The position numbers were made by a program, and so were the translations under genes. The notes under the pieces were generated by a model. The model made no database searches, was not told where the DNA came from, and saw nothing but the letters and a program-made list of their open reading frames with translations. A stretch of DNA of 64,000 bases from Phyllobacterium myrsinacearum (lineage in GTDB: Bacteria; Pseudomonadota; Alphaproteobacteria; Rhizobiales; Rhizobiaceae), in assembly GCF_014138285.1 (NCBI RefSeq), contig NZ_JACGXN010000012.1:1-64000 (forward strand), in the 5' to 3' direction. The first letter of the stretch is position 1. Each line of letters begins with the position of its first letter. Positions 8,218 to 16,353 of the stretch are shown one piece after another.

Positions 8218-9309
8218 TCAAGCCTCCGGCTTTCGCGCCAGCGGTGTCGCTGGCGATGCACTTGATTGATAGGCGGCCTCGACCAGCGCCATGGTATGCC
8301 AGGCGTCTTCAACCGAGCTGACCAGCTCCTTGTCCTCGCCGCTGGCAAACCGCTGCAGATTGGCCATGCGCCCGACAAAGGCATCGGGGAACCATGCACC
8401 CTGCAAGGGAACGTTGATCCAATCGGAGCCACCTTTCGGGTAGATCATCAGCTCGTCCGGCTCGCCGCGTGGATAATCGAGATTGACCCCGAGCTTCACA
8501 TAGGCGGCGCCTTCCGTGCCGCTGATGCGGAACTCGCAGGCCTGAAATCTTCGGCCGAATTTGTGGTCATGATTGATCGACAGCGAGCAGCGCACCTGAT
8601 CGCCATAGTCGAGGATCGCGCTCGTCCGTGTCTGCGCCACCGTGTGACCAGGATGTCCCAGCGTTTTGGCATGTACGCCCAGCGGATTGCCGAGTATCTG
8701 ACGGATCACATCGATGTAATGGATCGAGTGCATGGCAATCTCGACACGCGGCAAGTCGGCCAGGAATGGCCACAGCGACCATGGCGTGTCCAGCGCCAGC
8801 CAGGCGTCAAAATCGACAACCTCGCCCAGCCAGCCCTGCGCGATCGCATCTTTCAGCGCCAGCATCATCGGGGCAAACCGCAGCTGGAAATTGACGGCAG
8901 CGGTGATGTTCCGGTCCCGGCATATGCCGAGAATTTCCGAGGCTTGCGCCAGATCGCTGCCCATGGGCTTCTGGATCAGGGCAAAGGAGCCCTCCGGCAG
9001 GGCCTTCAGCACATCCGCGTGGCGCGCGGGAGGCGTGGCCAGATCGAAGATGGCATTCTCCACTGCCGCAGCTTCAGCCACCGATGCATAGGCGGTCACA
9101 TTCCATTCAGCGGCAATTTTCGCCGCCTTGGCCTGATCGGGATCGAACAGGCCGGCAATCGGAAAGCCGCCTTTTCTGTAGGCCGGATAATGCGCATCAC
9201 CGACGATGCTACCCGCCCCGAAGGTCACGATGGGGCGAGGCTTGGCCGGAAGCGGCCAGCTCTGCTGCAGGGTAATTGGGTTAAAGGGTTTTATAGCGAG
9301 TGTTTCCAA
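8218..9309 (-). CDS. Gfo/Idh/MocA family NAD(P)-dependent sugar oxidoreductase
   Basis: 363 residues. The N-terminal Rossmann fold shows VTFGAGSIVGDAHYPAY near residue 28, and the conserved catalytic region reads ALIQKPMGSDLAQA, with the EKP-type Lys present as QKP. The only start in frame is TTG 9309, two codons after a TGA; no ATG or GTG is available. A palindromic repeat begins 9 bases upstream, so the original start may have been altered. Within this cluster the gene is a candidate for the sugar 1-dehydrogenase, since no dedicated L-fucose dehydrogenase is seen. Substrate unknown. Confidence 0.85.
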   Translation of the reverse strand: METLAIKPFNPITLQQSWPLPAKPRPIVTFGAGSIVGDAHYPAYRKGGFPIAGLFDPDQAKAAKIAAEWNVTAYASVAEAAAVENAIFDLATPPARHADVLKALPEGSFALIQKPMGSDLAQASEILGICRDRNITAAVNFQLRFAPMMLALKDAIAQGWLGEVVDFDAWLALDTPWSLWPFLADLPRVEIAMHSIHYIDVIRQILGNPLGVHAKTLGHPGHTVAQTRTSAILDYGDQVRCSLSINHDHKFGRRFQACEFRISGTEGAAYVKLGVNLDYPRGEPDELMIYPKGGSDWINVPLQGAWFPDAFVGRMANLQRFASGEDKELVSSVEDAWHTMALVEAAYQSSASPATPLARKPEA

Positions 9310-9317
9310 GCCTCAGA

Positions 9318-9478
9318 CACCCCTCTCTGGGCTGTCGCCCATCTCCCCCGCAAGGGGGGAGATCACATCGACATCAAAGCTTTCGCCCACTTTGCAATGT
9401 CTCAGAACCGATCGAAACAGTAATGAAGGCTGATCTCCCCCCTTGTGGGGGAGATGCCCGACAGGGCAGAGGGGGGTG
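9318..9478. repeat. Palindromic intergenic repeat, family A, full copy 1
   Basis: About 160 bp with roughly 48-bp imperfect inverted ends (CCCATCTCCCCCGCAAGG at one side, CCTTGTGGGGGAGATG at the other) around a centre of about 60 bp. A second copy at 13863-14021 has the same order and most of the same bases, and a short relative occurs at 17203-17234. No coding capacity of its own is evident. It sits between two co-directional genes of the sugar operon. Confidence 0.9.
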
Positions 9479-9504
9479 AAAGGACGATTGTTCATTTGTA
9501 TTCC

Positions 9505-9834
9505 TCAGTCCAGATGGAAGACTTCATCCATCATCGCCCACCATTCGCCCGGCGCGCGCGTTTCCAGCGGCACCTGACAGGGCATGCAGACGTCCCACCA
9601 TTCCTTGTTCTTCGGATCGGCAGCCATTCTGGCCATATCCGCGTCAAAATCTGTGCCGTGATATTCCCACGTGCCGAACAGGATATTCTCCGGTTCGCGC
9701 AGGAAGATCGTGTAGTTGCGGATATTGCAGCTTGAAATAAGCGCGAGGATTTTCGGCCAAACGGCCGCGTGCAGGCGCTTGTATTCCGCCACCTTGTCAC
9801 CGTTCAGCCCGATCATCATGCCCATGCGCTGCAT
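9505..9834 (-). CDS. L-rhamnose/L-fucose mutarotase-like protein (RhaM family)
   Basis: 109 residues from ATG 9834 (MQRMGMMIGLNGDKVAEYKRLH), matching the usual length of about 104. The family pattern is visible: HAAVWPKILALI, NIRNYTIFLREPENILFGTWEY, and a C-terminal WWAMMDEVFHLD. These enzymes interconvert the anomers of 6-deoxy sugars before oxidation or isomerisation. The gene ends just before the repeat and starts 5 bases after the stop of the second dehydratase gene. A start 11 codons earlier is possible but would overlap that gene. Confidence 0.9.
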   Translation of the reverse strand: MQRMGMMIGLNGDKVAEYKRLHAAVWPKILALISSCNIRNYTIFLREPENILFGTWEYHGTDFDADMARMAADPKNKEWWDVCMPCQVPLETRAPGEWWAMMDEVFHLD

Positions 9835-9838
9835 TTTC

Positions 9839-10951
9839 TCAGCTCCGGATTTCCGTGGTGAATTCATCGATGCTGCGTGCCTTCACCGCATCCCAATCCC
9901 AGTCGATGCCGATGCCCGGTTCGGACGGGGCAATGGCATAGCCATCTTCGATGCGCATCTGAGTCCGTGTGAGGTCGTCCAGTTGCGGAATATATTCGAC
10001 ATACTTGCCATTCTGCACCGCGCAGGTGAGGCTGACATGCAGCTCCATGAGAAAGTGCGGGCAAACCGGCATGTCGAAACTTTCAGCAGTATGCGCCACT
10101 TTCAGCCATGGCGTGATCCCGCCGATGCGGCCCACATCCACCTGTACGATGGAGCAGGCGCGCTTTTGCATGTACTCGCGGAAATGCCGGATCGAATAGA
10201 GCGACTCGCCCACGGCAATTGGTGTCTGCGTTGCCGAGGACAGCCGCACGTGGCCATCAATATCATCAGCCGGCAGCGGTTCTTCCAACCAGGCGAGATC
10301 GATGTCACGCAGCACATGCGAGCGCCGGATAGCTTCATCCAGCGTAAAGCCCTGATTGGCATCGGTCATGATCTCGAAACCGGCTCCGACGGCATCACGC
10401 ACCGCCGACAGGCGGTCAAGGTCTTCGGACCCGTGCGGACGGCCGATCTTCACCTTGGCACCCTTGAAGCCCTTGGCTTTCGCCTGCAAGGCATCATCCA
10501 CCAGCGCCTGCTTTTCGATATGCAGCCAGCCCCCCTCCGTGGTGTAGAGCGGGCAGCGATCTTTCGCCCCGCCCGCGAGCTTCCACAGCGGCAGGTTCTG
10601 CTTCTTCGCCCGCAAGTCCCACAGGGCAATATCGATGGCGGCGAGCACAATGGCCGTGATCGCGCCGATGGTCGTCGCGTGGGTGGCAAACTCAAGGTCG
10701 CGCCAGATAGCTTCGATCTGGTCGGCATCCTTGCCGAGCAGACGCGGTACCAGATGATCCGACAGCAGCCGCATCACCGAGGACCCACCAGTGCCGATCG
10801 TATAGCTATAGCCCGTGCCAACGGCACCATCGCTGTCGGTTATGGTGACAATCGGCGTCTCCTGCGAGACAAAGCTCTGGATGGCATCGGTCCGCAGCAC
10901 TTTCGGCGGCAGATCTACCATTCGCAATTCAACGCGTTCAATTTTGGCCAT
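9839..10951 (-). CDS. Enolase-superfamily sugar-acid dehydratase (mandelate racemase subgroup)
   Basis: 370 residues. The catalytic features of the subgroup are present: KVK of GAKVKIG, metal ligands in IMTDANQ, WLEEP and AVGES, and the general-acid/base His of CPHFLMELH. It is clearly different from the fuconate dehydratase at 4667 and resembles L-talarate/galactarate- or rhamnonate-type dehydratases in length and motif form. Two dehydratases in one operon suggest that it handles more than one sugar acid or stereoisomer. The next gene in the operon is the mutarotase. The substrate cannot be told from sequence. Confidence 0.86.
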   Translation of the reverse strand: MAKIERVELRMVDLPPKVLRTDAIQSFVSQETPIVTITDSDGAVGTGYSYTIGTGGSSVMRLLSDHLVPRLLGKDADQIEAIWRDLEFATHATTIGAITAIVLAAIDIALWDLRAKKQNLPLWKLAGGAKDRCPLYTTEGGWLHIEKQALVDDALQAKAKGFKGAKVKIGRPHGSEDLDRLSAVRDAVGAGFEIMTDANQGFTLDEAIRRSHVLRDIDLAWLEEPLPADDIDGHVRLSSATQTPIAVGESLYSIRHFREYMQKRACSIVQVDVGRIGGITPWLKVAHTAESFDMPVCPHFLMELHVSLTCAVQNGKYVEYIPQLDDLTRTQMRIEDGYAIAPSEPGIGIDWDWDAVKARSIDEFTTEIRS

Positions 10952-10953
10952 GA

Positions 10954-12051
10954 TCAGCTCCGCAGTGTTTTGCCGGTTTCAGCCGAGAAGAGATGCGCCT
11001 GCGACAGGTCGAAGCTCAGCTTGATGGTCTCGCCCGCCGCCAGCGGGCGCGGATTGAGCATGCGCGACACCCATTCCTTTTCACCCAGTGTGATGAACAC
11101 CAGTGTCTCGTTGCCGAGCGGCTCAGTGATTGACACGGGCAGCGAAAGCTCATGTACGTCGGTTGCTTCACCGGAACTGAGACCATGGCCGGTCGGATAG
11201 ATATCATCAGGGCGCAGGCCGAAAATGACCTTTTCGCCCGCAACCACCTTGTTACGGAATTCGATGGGCAGAGGCAGGCTCTGGCCGCCCTTCAGCACCA
11301 GCCTGCCGCCATCGACGGTGGCTTCGTTAAGGTTCATCGGCGGCGAGCCGATGAAACCCGCAACAAAGCGCGTGGCCGGACGCTTGAACACTTCCTCCGG
11401 CGTGCCAACCTGCTCGATATGGCCGTCCCGCATAATGACGATGCGGTCGGACAGTGTCATGGCCTCCACCTGATCGTGCGTCACATAGATCATCGTCGCC
11501 TGCACCTTGGCATGTAGACGCTTGATTTCGGTCCGCACCTGCGTGCGCAGCTTGGCATCGAGATTGGACAGGGGTTCGTCGAACAGGAACACTTCCGGCT
11601 TGCGCACGATGGCGCGGCCCATGGCGACACGCTGGCGCTGTCCGCCTGACAGTTGCGACGGACGCCGGTCCATGTACTTTTCCAGATCGAGAATGGCAGC
11701 GGCCTCGTTGACACGCTGGTCAATCTCGGACTGCTGGACCTTGCCGATCTTCAGCGAGAAGCCCATGTTCTCGCGCACGGTCATGTGCGGATAGAGCGCG
11801 TAGGACTGAAACACCATCGAGATGTTGCGGGCGCGCGGCGGCAGGTCGTTGACCGGCTTGCCACCGATTTCGATCACGCCATCGCTGATGTCTTCCAAAC
11901 CGGCAATCATGCGCAGTGTCGTCGACTTGCCGCAGCCGGACGGCCCGACCAGCGCGATGAATTCGCGGTCCTTCACCTCAAGATCAATGCCATGCACGAC
12001 GGCCACATTGCCGTAGCGCTTGACCAGCTTTTTCAGGGTTACGGGTGCCAT
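10954..12051 (-). CDS. Sugar ABC transporter ATP-binding protein (UgpC/MsmK type)
   Basis: 365 residues. Walker A GPSGCGKSTTLRM near residue 37, signature LSGGQRQRVAMGRA, Walker B LFDEPLSNLDAKLR, and a C-terminal TOBE/OB regulatory domain of about 120 residues, as in CUT1 sugar importers. It follows the two permease genes with one base between and precedes the dehydratase gene by two bases. It energises import by the permeases at 12053-13814 and the binding protein at 14051. Confidence 0.95.
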   Translation of the reverse strand: MAPVTLKKLVKRYGNVAVVHGIDLEVKDREFIALVGPSGCGKSTTLRMIAGLEDISDGVIEIGGKPVNDLPPRARNISMVFQSYALYPHMTVRENMGFSLKIGKVQQSEIDQRVNEAAAILDLEKYMDRRPSQLSGGQRQRVAMGRAIVRKPEVFLFDEPLSNLDAKLRTQVRTEIKRLHAKVQATMIYVTHDQVEAMTLSDRIVIMRDGHIEQVGTPEEVFKRPATRFVAGFIGSPPMNLNEATVDGGRLVLKGGQSLPLPIEFRNKVVAGEKVIFGLRPDDIYPTGHGLSSGEATDVHELSLPVSITEPLGNETLVFITLGEKEWVSRMLNPRPLAAGETIKLSFDLSQAHLFSAETGKTLRS

Positions 12052-12052
12052 T

Positions 12053-12916
12053 TTAACCTTTCACCGCGCCGAACGTCAGTCCGGACACAAGATGCTTTTG
12101 AATGATGAATGTGAGTGTCAGCGCCGGAACGATCATGACCACGGCAAGCGCGCACATGCCGCGCCAGTCAATGGTGAATTCCGACGTATAGTCGAGCAGC
12201 CCAACGGGAAGTGTCTTCGAATTGACCGAGCGGGTGATCTGCGCTGCCAGCGCATATTCATTCCACGAGGTAAGGAAGGCAAAAATACCGGCGGATGCAA
12301 TACCCGGGCCGGCCAGCGGAAATTCCACCTGCCAGAAAGCCTGCCAGCGCGTGCAGCCGTCGATCTGCGCGGCCTCCGCCAGATCCTTCGGCACCTGACG
12401 GAAGAAACCGTCGATGAGCCAGATCGTGAAAGGCACATTGAGGGCCACATAGATCAGGATCATGGAAAAGTGGGTGTCGATAATATTGAGGCGGGCGAAG
12501 ATCATGAACAGCGGCAGCGACAACGCAATGCCGGGCACCGCGCGGGTCAGCATGAAGCCGAGAAAGATCGCCGACTTGCCCTTGAATTTGTAACGGGCAA
12601 ACGCATAGCCGCCAGCCATGCCGATGATGAGCGCAATGATGGTCGAGGTAACAGAAATGATCAGCGAATTGCGGAAATACTCCCAGACCGGAATGCCGCC
12701 CTGCCCGGCACCGCCGAACATATTGCGGTAGGCATCGAGCGAAATATCCTGCGGAATCCAGACGGGCGGCTTGGCCATGATTTCCACCGTCGGGCGCAGT
12801 GAATTCAACACGATCCACAGGCCTGGCAGGCAGATAACCAGCATGGCAAGAAACAGACCGACGAGATGCAGGGCTTTCAGACCGCGGCGCTTGAGGCGAT
12901 GTGCGTTGTTGTCCAT
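12053..12916 (-). CDS. Sugar ABC transporter permease (MalG type)
   Basis: 287 residues from ATG 12916 (MDNNAHRLKRRG). Six predicted membrane segments and the EAA loop, EAAQIDGCTRWQAFWQVEFPLAGPG, which docks on the ATPase. This is the second CUT1 inner-membrane subunit. The upstream extension of the open frame overlaps the other permease and is rejected. One base separates its start from the stop of the preceding permease. Confidence 0.94.
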   Translation of the reverse strand: MDNNAHRLKRRGLKALHLVGLFLAMLVICLPGLWIVLNSLRPTVEIMAKPPVWIPQDISLDAYRNMFGGAGQGGIPVWEYFRNSLIISVTSTIIALIIGMAGGYAFARYKFKGKSAIFLGFMLTRAVPGIALSLPLFMIFARLNIIDTHFSMILIYVALNVPFTIWLIDGFFRQVPKDLAEAAQIDGCTRWQAFWQVEFPLAGPGIASAGIFAFLTSWNEYALAAQITRSVNSKTLPVGLLDYTSEFTIDWRGMCALAVVMIVPALTLTFIIQKHLVSGLTFGAVKG

Positions 12917-12917
12917 C

Positions 12918-13814
12918 TTACCACTCCGCTCCGATTTGCTGGCGCGCAGCTGCGAGCTTTCTGAAGAAATACACGGTGAACACGATGGAGAGCAGGATCG
13001 AGATATAGGCCATGGCATTGGCCATACCCATGCGCGCATCGCTGTAGGCCGTCCGGCCGACCAGCGTCCACAAAAGCTCCGTGCGCTTGGCGGGACCGCC
13101 ATCGGTCATGATCTTGACGATGTCGTAGGCGCGGGCCACGTCGAGCGACCGAATGGTCATGGCGATCATTGCGAATGGCATGAGATAGGGCCAGGTGACA
13201 TAGCGGAAGGTCTGCCACGGCGTGCAGCCGTCGACACGCGCCGCCTCGACAGGCTCCTGCGGCATGGCAAGCAGACCAGCCAGGATCAGGATCGCGAAAA
13301 CCGAAGTCGAGGACCAGACCTCGGCGACGATGATGGAGAACAGCGCGAGATTGCCGTCGATCAGCCACGGTATGGCCGATGTGGTTATCCCCAGCGACTG
13401 CAGCACATTGTTGACGAAGCCGATATTGTCATTGAACAGGAACTTGAACTGGAACCCGACGAGCACCGGCGAGAACATCATCGGGAACATCATCAGCGTG
13501 CGCAAAAGGCGCTGGCCACGCGTCGCCTTGTTGACCAGCATGGCAAGCCCGAGACCGAGAAACATCTCCGCATTCAGCGCCACGGTCAGAAGCAGGACAG
13601 TGCGCCCGAACGCCGTCCAGAATTCCATATTGGTTAGCGCACTCACATAATTGCGGAAACCGATGAAAATCCAGATCGTCTCAGGCTTGGTCAGCCGGAA
13701 CGGCGTAAAACTGGAATAGAGCGAAAACAGCAATGGCAGGACGATGACCGCAGCCAGAACGATGATCGCAGGCAACAGCAGGAGCGTCGGCGCTGATAGT
13801 TTGGGAAATTTCAT
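12918..13814 (-). CDS. Sugar ABC transporter permease (MalF/UgpA type)
   Basis: 298 residues from ATG 13814 (MKFPKLSAPTLLLLP). Hydrophobic segments begin at about residues 10, 75, 110, 160, 205 and 265, with an EAA loop EAARVDGCTPWQTFRYVTWPY. The longer open frame starting with GTG 13910 runs through the palindromic repeat and is not used. The gap of 236 bases to the binding-protein gene holds only the family A repeat. Confidence 0.94.
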   Translation of the reverse strand: MKFPKLSAPTLLLLPAIIVLAAVIVLPLLFSLYSSFTPFRLTKPETIWIFIGFRNYVSALTNMEFWTAFGRTVLLLTVALNAEMFLGLGLAMLVNKATRGQRLLRTLMMFPMMFSPVLVGFQFKFLFNDNIGFVNNVLQSLGITTSAIPWLIDGNLALFSIIVAEVWSSTSVFAILILAGLLAMPQEPVEAARVDGCTPWQTFRYVTWPYLMPFAMIAMTIRSLDVARAYDIVKIMTDGGPAKRTELLWTLVGRTAYSDARMGMANAMAYISILLSIVFTVYFFRKLAAARQQIGAEW

Positions 13815-13862
13815 CTGGAATATGGGCCTTTTAATCTCTGTTCTCGGGTAAGTGTCATGCGT

Positions 13863-14021
13863 CACCCCCCTCTGGGCTGTCGCCCATCTCCCCCGCAGGG
13901 GGGAGATCACATCGACATCAACACTTTCGCTTTTATTGCAACATCTCAGGACTATTCGAAACCACGGTGAAGGCTGATCTCCCCCCTTGCGGGGGAGATG
14001 CCCGACAGGGCAGAGGGGGGT
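13863..14021. repeat. Palindromic intergenic repeat, family A, full copy 2
   Basis: About 159 bp, the same structure and mostly the same bases as 9318-9478, including the inner stretch GATCACATCGACATCAA and the outer GCCCGACAGGGCAGAGGG. It lies between the binding-protein gene and the first permease gene of the same operon. Its strong inverted ends could form a transcript hairpin that raises the level of the upstream binding-protein message. Confidence 0.9.
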
Positions 14022-14050
14022 AGATATTCAATGCCCCATCTCAAATCGCA

Positions 14051-15367
14051 TCAGAGCTTGCCGGCATCCTTCAGGATGTCGGTTGCCTTCTGGGCAGCGG
14101 TGTCGAGTGCTTCCTTGGAGGTCTTGTCCCCAAGAATGGCAGCCTGCAGTTCCGGATAGACAGCGTTGGAAATCTCGATCCATTCGGCAAGTGGCGGAAC
14201 CGGGAAAGCGTTCTTCGCTGCTTCCTGGAAAGCGGCCAGAACTTCGGTCTTGTAGGCATCGCCCTTGGCCTGCTCGATATCCCAGGCCCAGACAGCCGTG
14301 CGCGTCGGCAATGGACCAGCCTTGGCTTCCAGCTTCTGGCTGTCTTCATTCGTCAGCCACCAGACGAGGGAAGCGGCTGCTTCCTTGTTGGCGCAGGCCT
14401 CGGTCACCGAGAAACCGTGACTGCCGGACCAGCCGGTCCGCTTGCCGGAAGACCCAGCCGGCTGCACCTTGACGCCAACATTTCCCGCGACCTTGGAGGA
14501 TTTCGGGTCGTTGAAGAACGTTGCCCAGCCCGGCCAGTCCAGATTGATGGCGATGGAACCAGAGGCAAAGCCCTGGCCGAGATCATCCCAGAGATAGTTG
14601 GTTGTTCCGGCGGGAACTGCCTTGGCCTTGTAGAGATTGACGAACCAGTCGAGCGCCTTGACGCCTGCTGGCGAATTGAAGGCGGGTTTGCCGTCCTTGT
14701 CGATGTACTCACCACCCTCGGCAACCAGCATTTCATAGAATCGGCCGTTGATCGCCTCTTCCTTGCCGGCAAACTGCGTGCCGTAGAAATCCGGCGCCTT
14801 GGTGAAGAACAGCGCCTGGTCCGACACCTGCTGCCAGGTATCCGGCGGCGTCAGATCATAACCATACTTTGCCTTGAACGCCGTCTTGTTGGCTTCATCG
14901 GCATAGATGCTCTTCTGATAATACAGCGCCGAAACATCGAACTGGGCGCGCGGCAGCATGACAAGCTTGCCGTCAAGCGTCGAGGCCTTGATGTTGGCGG
15001 GAACGAAAGCTGCAATTTCCTCGGCGGGAATAAGCTGCGTCAGATCCGTATAGATATCGGGATATTGCGGCGCAAAGGAGGAGTGGTTTGAACCGACGCA
15101 CCATTTCAGACTGCCCGAAGCGATGTCTGACTTGATCTCCTTGTCGAGCTCGAAGTGATTCTTCTTCGACAGGATGTTGACCTTGGCACCGGTCAGCTTT
15201 TCCCACTCGCCGATACGCTCGTAAAGCGGTTCATACTGCTGTCCGCCGATAAGCTTGGCATCGATGGTCACGCCTTCAAACTTGCCCGGCAACTCCGCGC
15301 CAATGGCAAAACTTGTACTCAAAAGCGCGATGGCACCCGCCGAAACACTGGCCAAAAGCTTCTTCAT
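14051..15367 (-). CDS. Sugar ABC transporter substrate-binding protein
   Basis: About 438 residues from ATG 15367 after GGGAGGAAT. A signal peptide of about 24 residues (MKKLLASVSAGAIALLSTSF, then a cleavage region AIGA-EL) sends it to the periplasm. The rest has the size and layout of CUT1 solute-binding proteins (family 1), with NYLWDDLGQGFASGSIAINLDWPGWA in the hinge-lobe region. It is the first gene of the minus-strand sugar operon, so the divergent region 15368-15532 should hold its promoter. The ligand is inferred to be L-fucose or a related sugar or sugar acid. Confidence 0.93.
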   Translation of the reverse strand: MKKLLASVSAGAIALLSTSFAIGAELPGKFEGVTIDAKLIGGQQYEPLYERIGEWEKLTGAKVNILSKKNHFELDKEIKSDIASGSLKWCVGSNHSSFAPQYPDIYTDLTQLIPAEEIAAFVPANIKASTLDGKLVMLPRAQFDVSALYYQKSIYADEANKTAFKAKYGYDLTPPDTWQQVSDQALFFTKAPDFYGTQFAGKEEAINGRFYEMLVAEGGEYIDKDGKPAFNSPAGVKALDWFVNLYKAKAVPAGTTNYLWDDLGQGFASGSIAINLDWPGWATFFNDPKSSKVAGNVGVKVQPAGSSGKRTGWSGSHGFSVTEACANKEAAASLVWWLTNEDSQKLEAKAGPLPTRTAVWAWDIEQAKGDAYKTEVLAAFQEAAKNAFPVPPLAEWIEISNAVYPELQAAILGDKTSKEALDTAAQKATDILKDAGKL

Positions 15368-15414
15368 GTTATTCCTCCCGATCCCACAGTGCCGCCTCCC
15401 GGCACTTTCTTTCA

Positions 15415-15500
15415 CCCATATATGGGCGTGTCATTCATATACAAACATTATGCGGCTTGACCGTCAAGCGCGGAAACGCTTTCCTATGAAGATAATCTTC
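15415..15500. promoter_or_regulatory. Divergent control region with three short palindromes
   Basis: Between the binding-protein gene (start 15367) and the IclR gene (start 15533) lie CCCATATATGGG (15415-15426), GGAAACGCTTTCC (15472-15484) and GAAGATAATCTTC (15488-15500). All are perfect inverted repeats. IclR proteins bind palindromes of this size, so the last two, only 4 bases apart, are the best operator candidates. Which protein binds is inference. Confidence 0.5.
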
Positions 15501-15532
15501 GTATATGCATTGAGTGAAACGAGGGGATAGCC

Positions 15533-16336
15533 ATGTTAGAAGAAGACGACAGCGACCGGTATCGCGCCCCGGCACTCGACAAGGGATTGGACATTCTCGA
15601 GCTGCTTTCGGGAATCGATGGCGGTCTCACCCAGGCTGAAATCGCCAAACATCTGGGCCGCAGCCCCAATGAGTTCTACCGCATGCTGGACCGGCTCGTC
15701 CGGCGCGGCTATGTCACGCGGCTTGAGGGTGATCGCTATTCCCTGACATTGAAGCTCTTCGGCCTCGCCCAGCTTCATGCCCCCGTTCGACGGCTCGCAT
15801 CCTATGCCACACCGCTGATGCGCGACCTGGCGGTGCTGACCAAGCAGGCCAACCAGCTCAGTGTCTTCGACCGAGGCGCCGCCGTCGTCATTGCCCAGCA
15901 GGAAGCGCCCGACTATTGGGGCATCTCCATCCGCGTCGGCTCTCATATCAGCCTGTTCAACACTGGCTCCGGTCATGTTCTTCTGGCATTCCGTTCCGAC
16001 GAGGAACGCGCGATGATGATCGCTGAATACGAAAAACATGCCGATGACATTGCGCAGCCATCCGATTTTCGCGAGCGTCTCGACCATATCCGCGAGCGCG
16101 GTTATGAGATCATGCCCAGCGCCCAAACGGCAGGTGTGTTCAATATTTCCGCGCCTATTCTCGGACCGGACGGCCGCTCCATCGCCGCCTTGACCTGCCC
16201 CTATATCAAGCTCCTGAATATCCCCGACGCGCCCGATGTGGATGAGGCTCGCGAGATGCTGGTGACAACGGCGCAAAAACTGTCAGAACTGGCGGGTGCC
16301 GACGTCATCCATTCCAGCGTTGTGAAGCATACGTAG
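15533..16336 (+). CDS. IclR-family transcriptional regulator of the sugar cluster
   Basis: 267 residues. N-terminal winged helix-turn-helix at about 14-75 (ALDKGLDILELLSGIDGGLTQAEIAKHLGRSPNEFYRMLDRL), then the IclR effector domain with the motif region YWGISIRVGSHISLFNTGSGHVLLAF. It is divergent from the ABC/dehydratase operon and followed after 17 bases by fuconolactonase, so it probably controls both directions in response to a pathway intermediate. Confidence 0.92.
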   Translation: MLEEDDSDRYRAPALDKGLDILELLSGIDGGLTQAEIAKHLGRSPNEFYRMLDRLVRRGYVTRLEGDRYSLTLKLFGLAQLHAPVRRLASYATPLMRDLAVLTKQANQLSVFDRGAAVVIAQQEAPDYWGISIRVGSHISLFNTGSGHVLLAFRSDEERAMMIAEYEKHADDIAQPSDFRERLDHIRERGYEIMPSAQTAGVFNISAPILGPDGRSIAALTCPYIKLLNIPDAPDVDEAREMLVTTAQKLSELAGADVIHSSVVKHT

Positions 16337-16353
16337 ACGGGAGAGATTTCTGC

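Noticed and set aside
8266..9423. 385-codon open frame on the plus strand
   Set aside because: Antisense to the Gfo/Idh/MocA gene and running into the family A repeat; no family features.
9716..11200. 494-codon open frame on the plus strand
   Set aside because: It lies antisense to the mutarotase, the dehydratase and part of the ABC ATPase gene, whose motifs are unmistakable. High GC at third positions opens the opposite strand.
12771..13637. 288-codon open frame, rich in Arg, His and Asp
   Set aside because: Antisense to ABC permease genes; its composition is the usual complement of hydrophobic codons.
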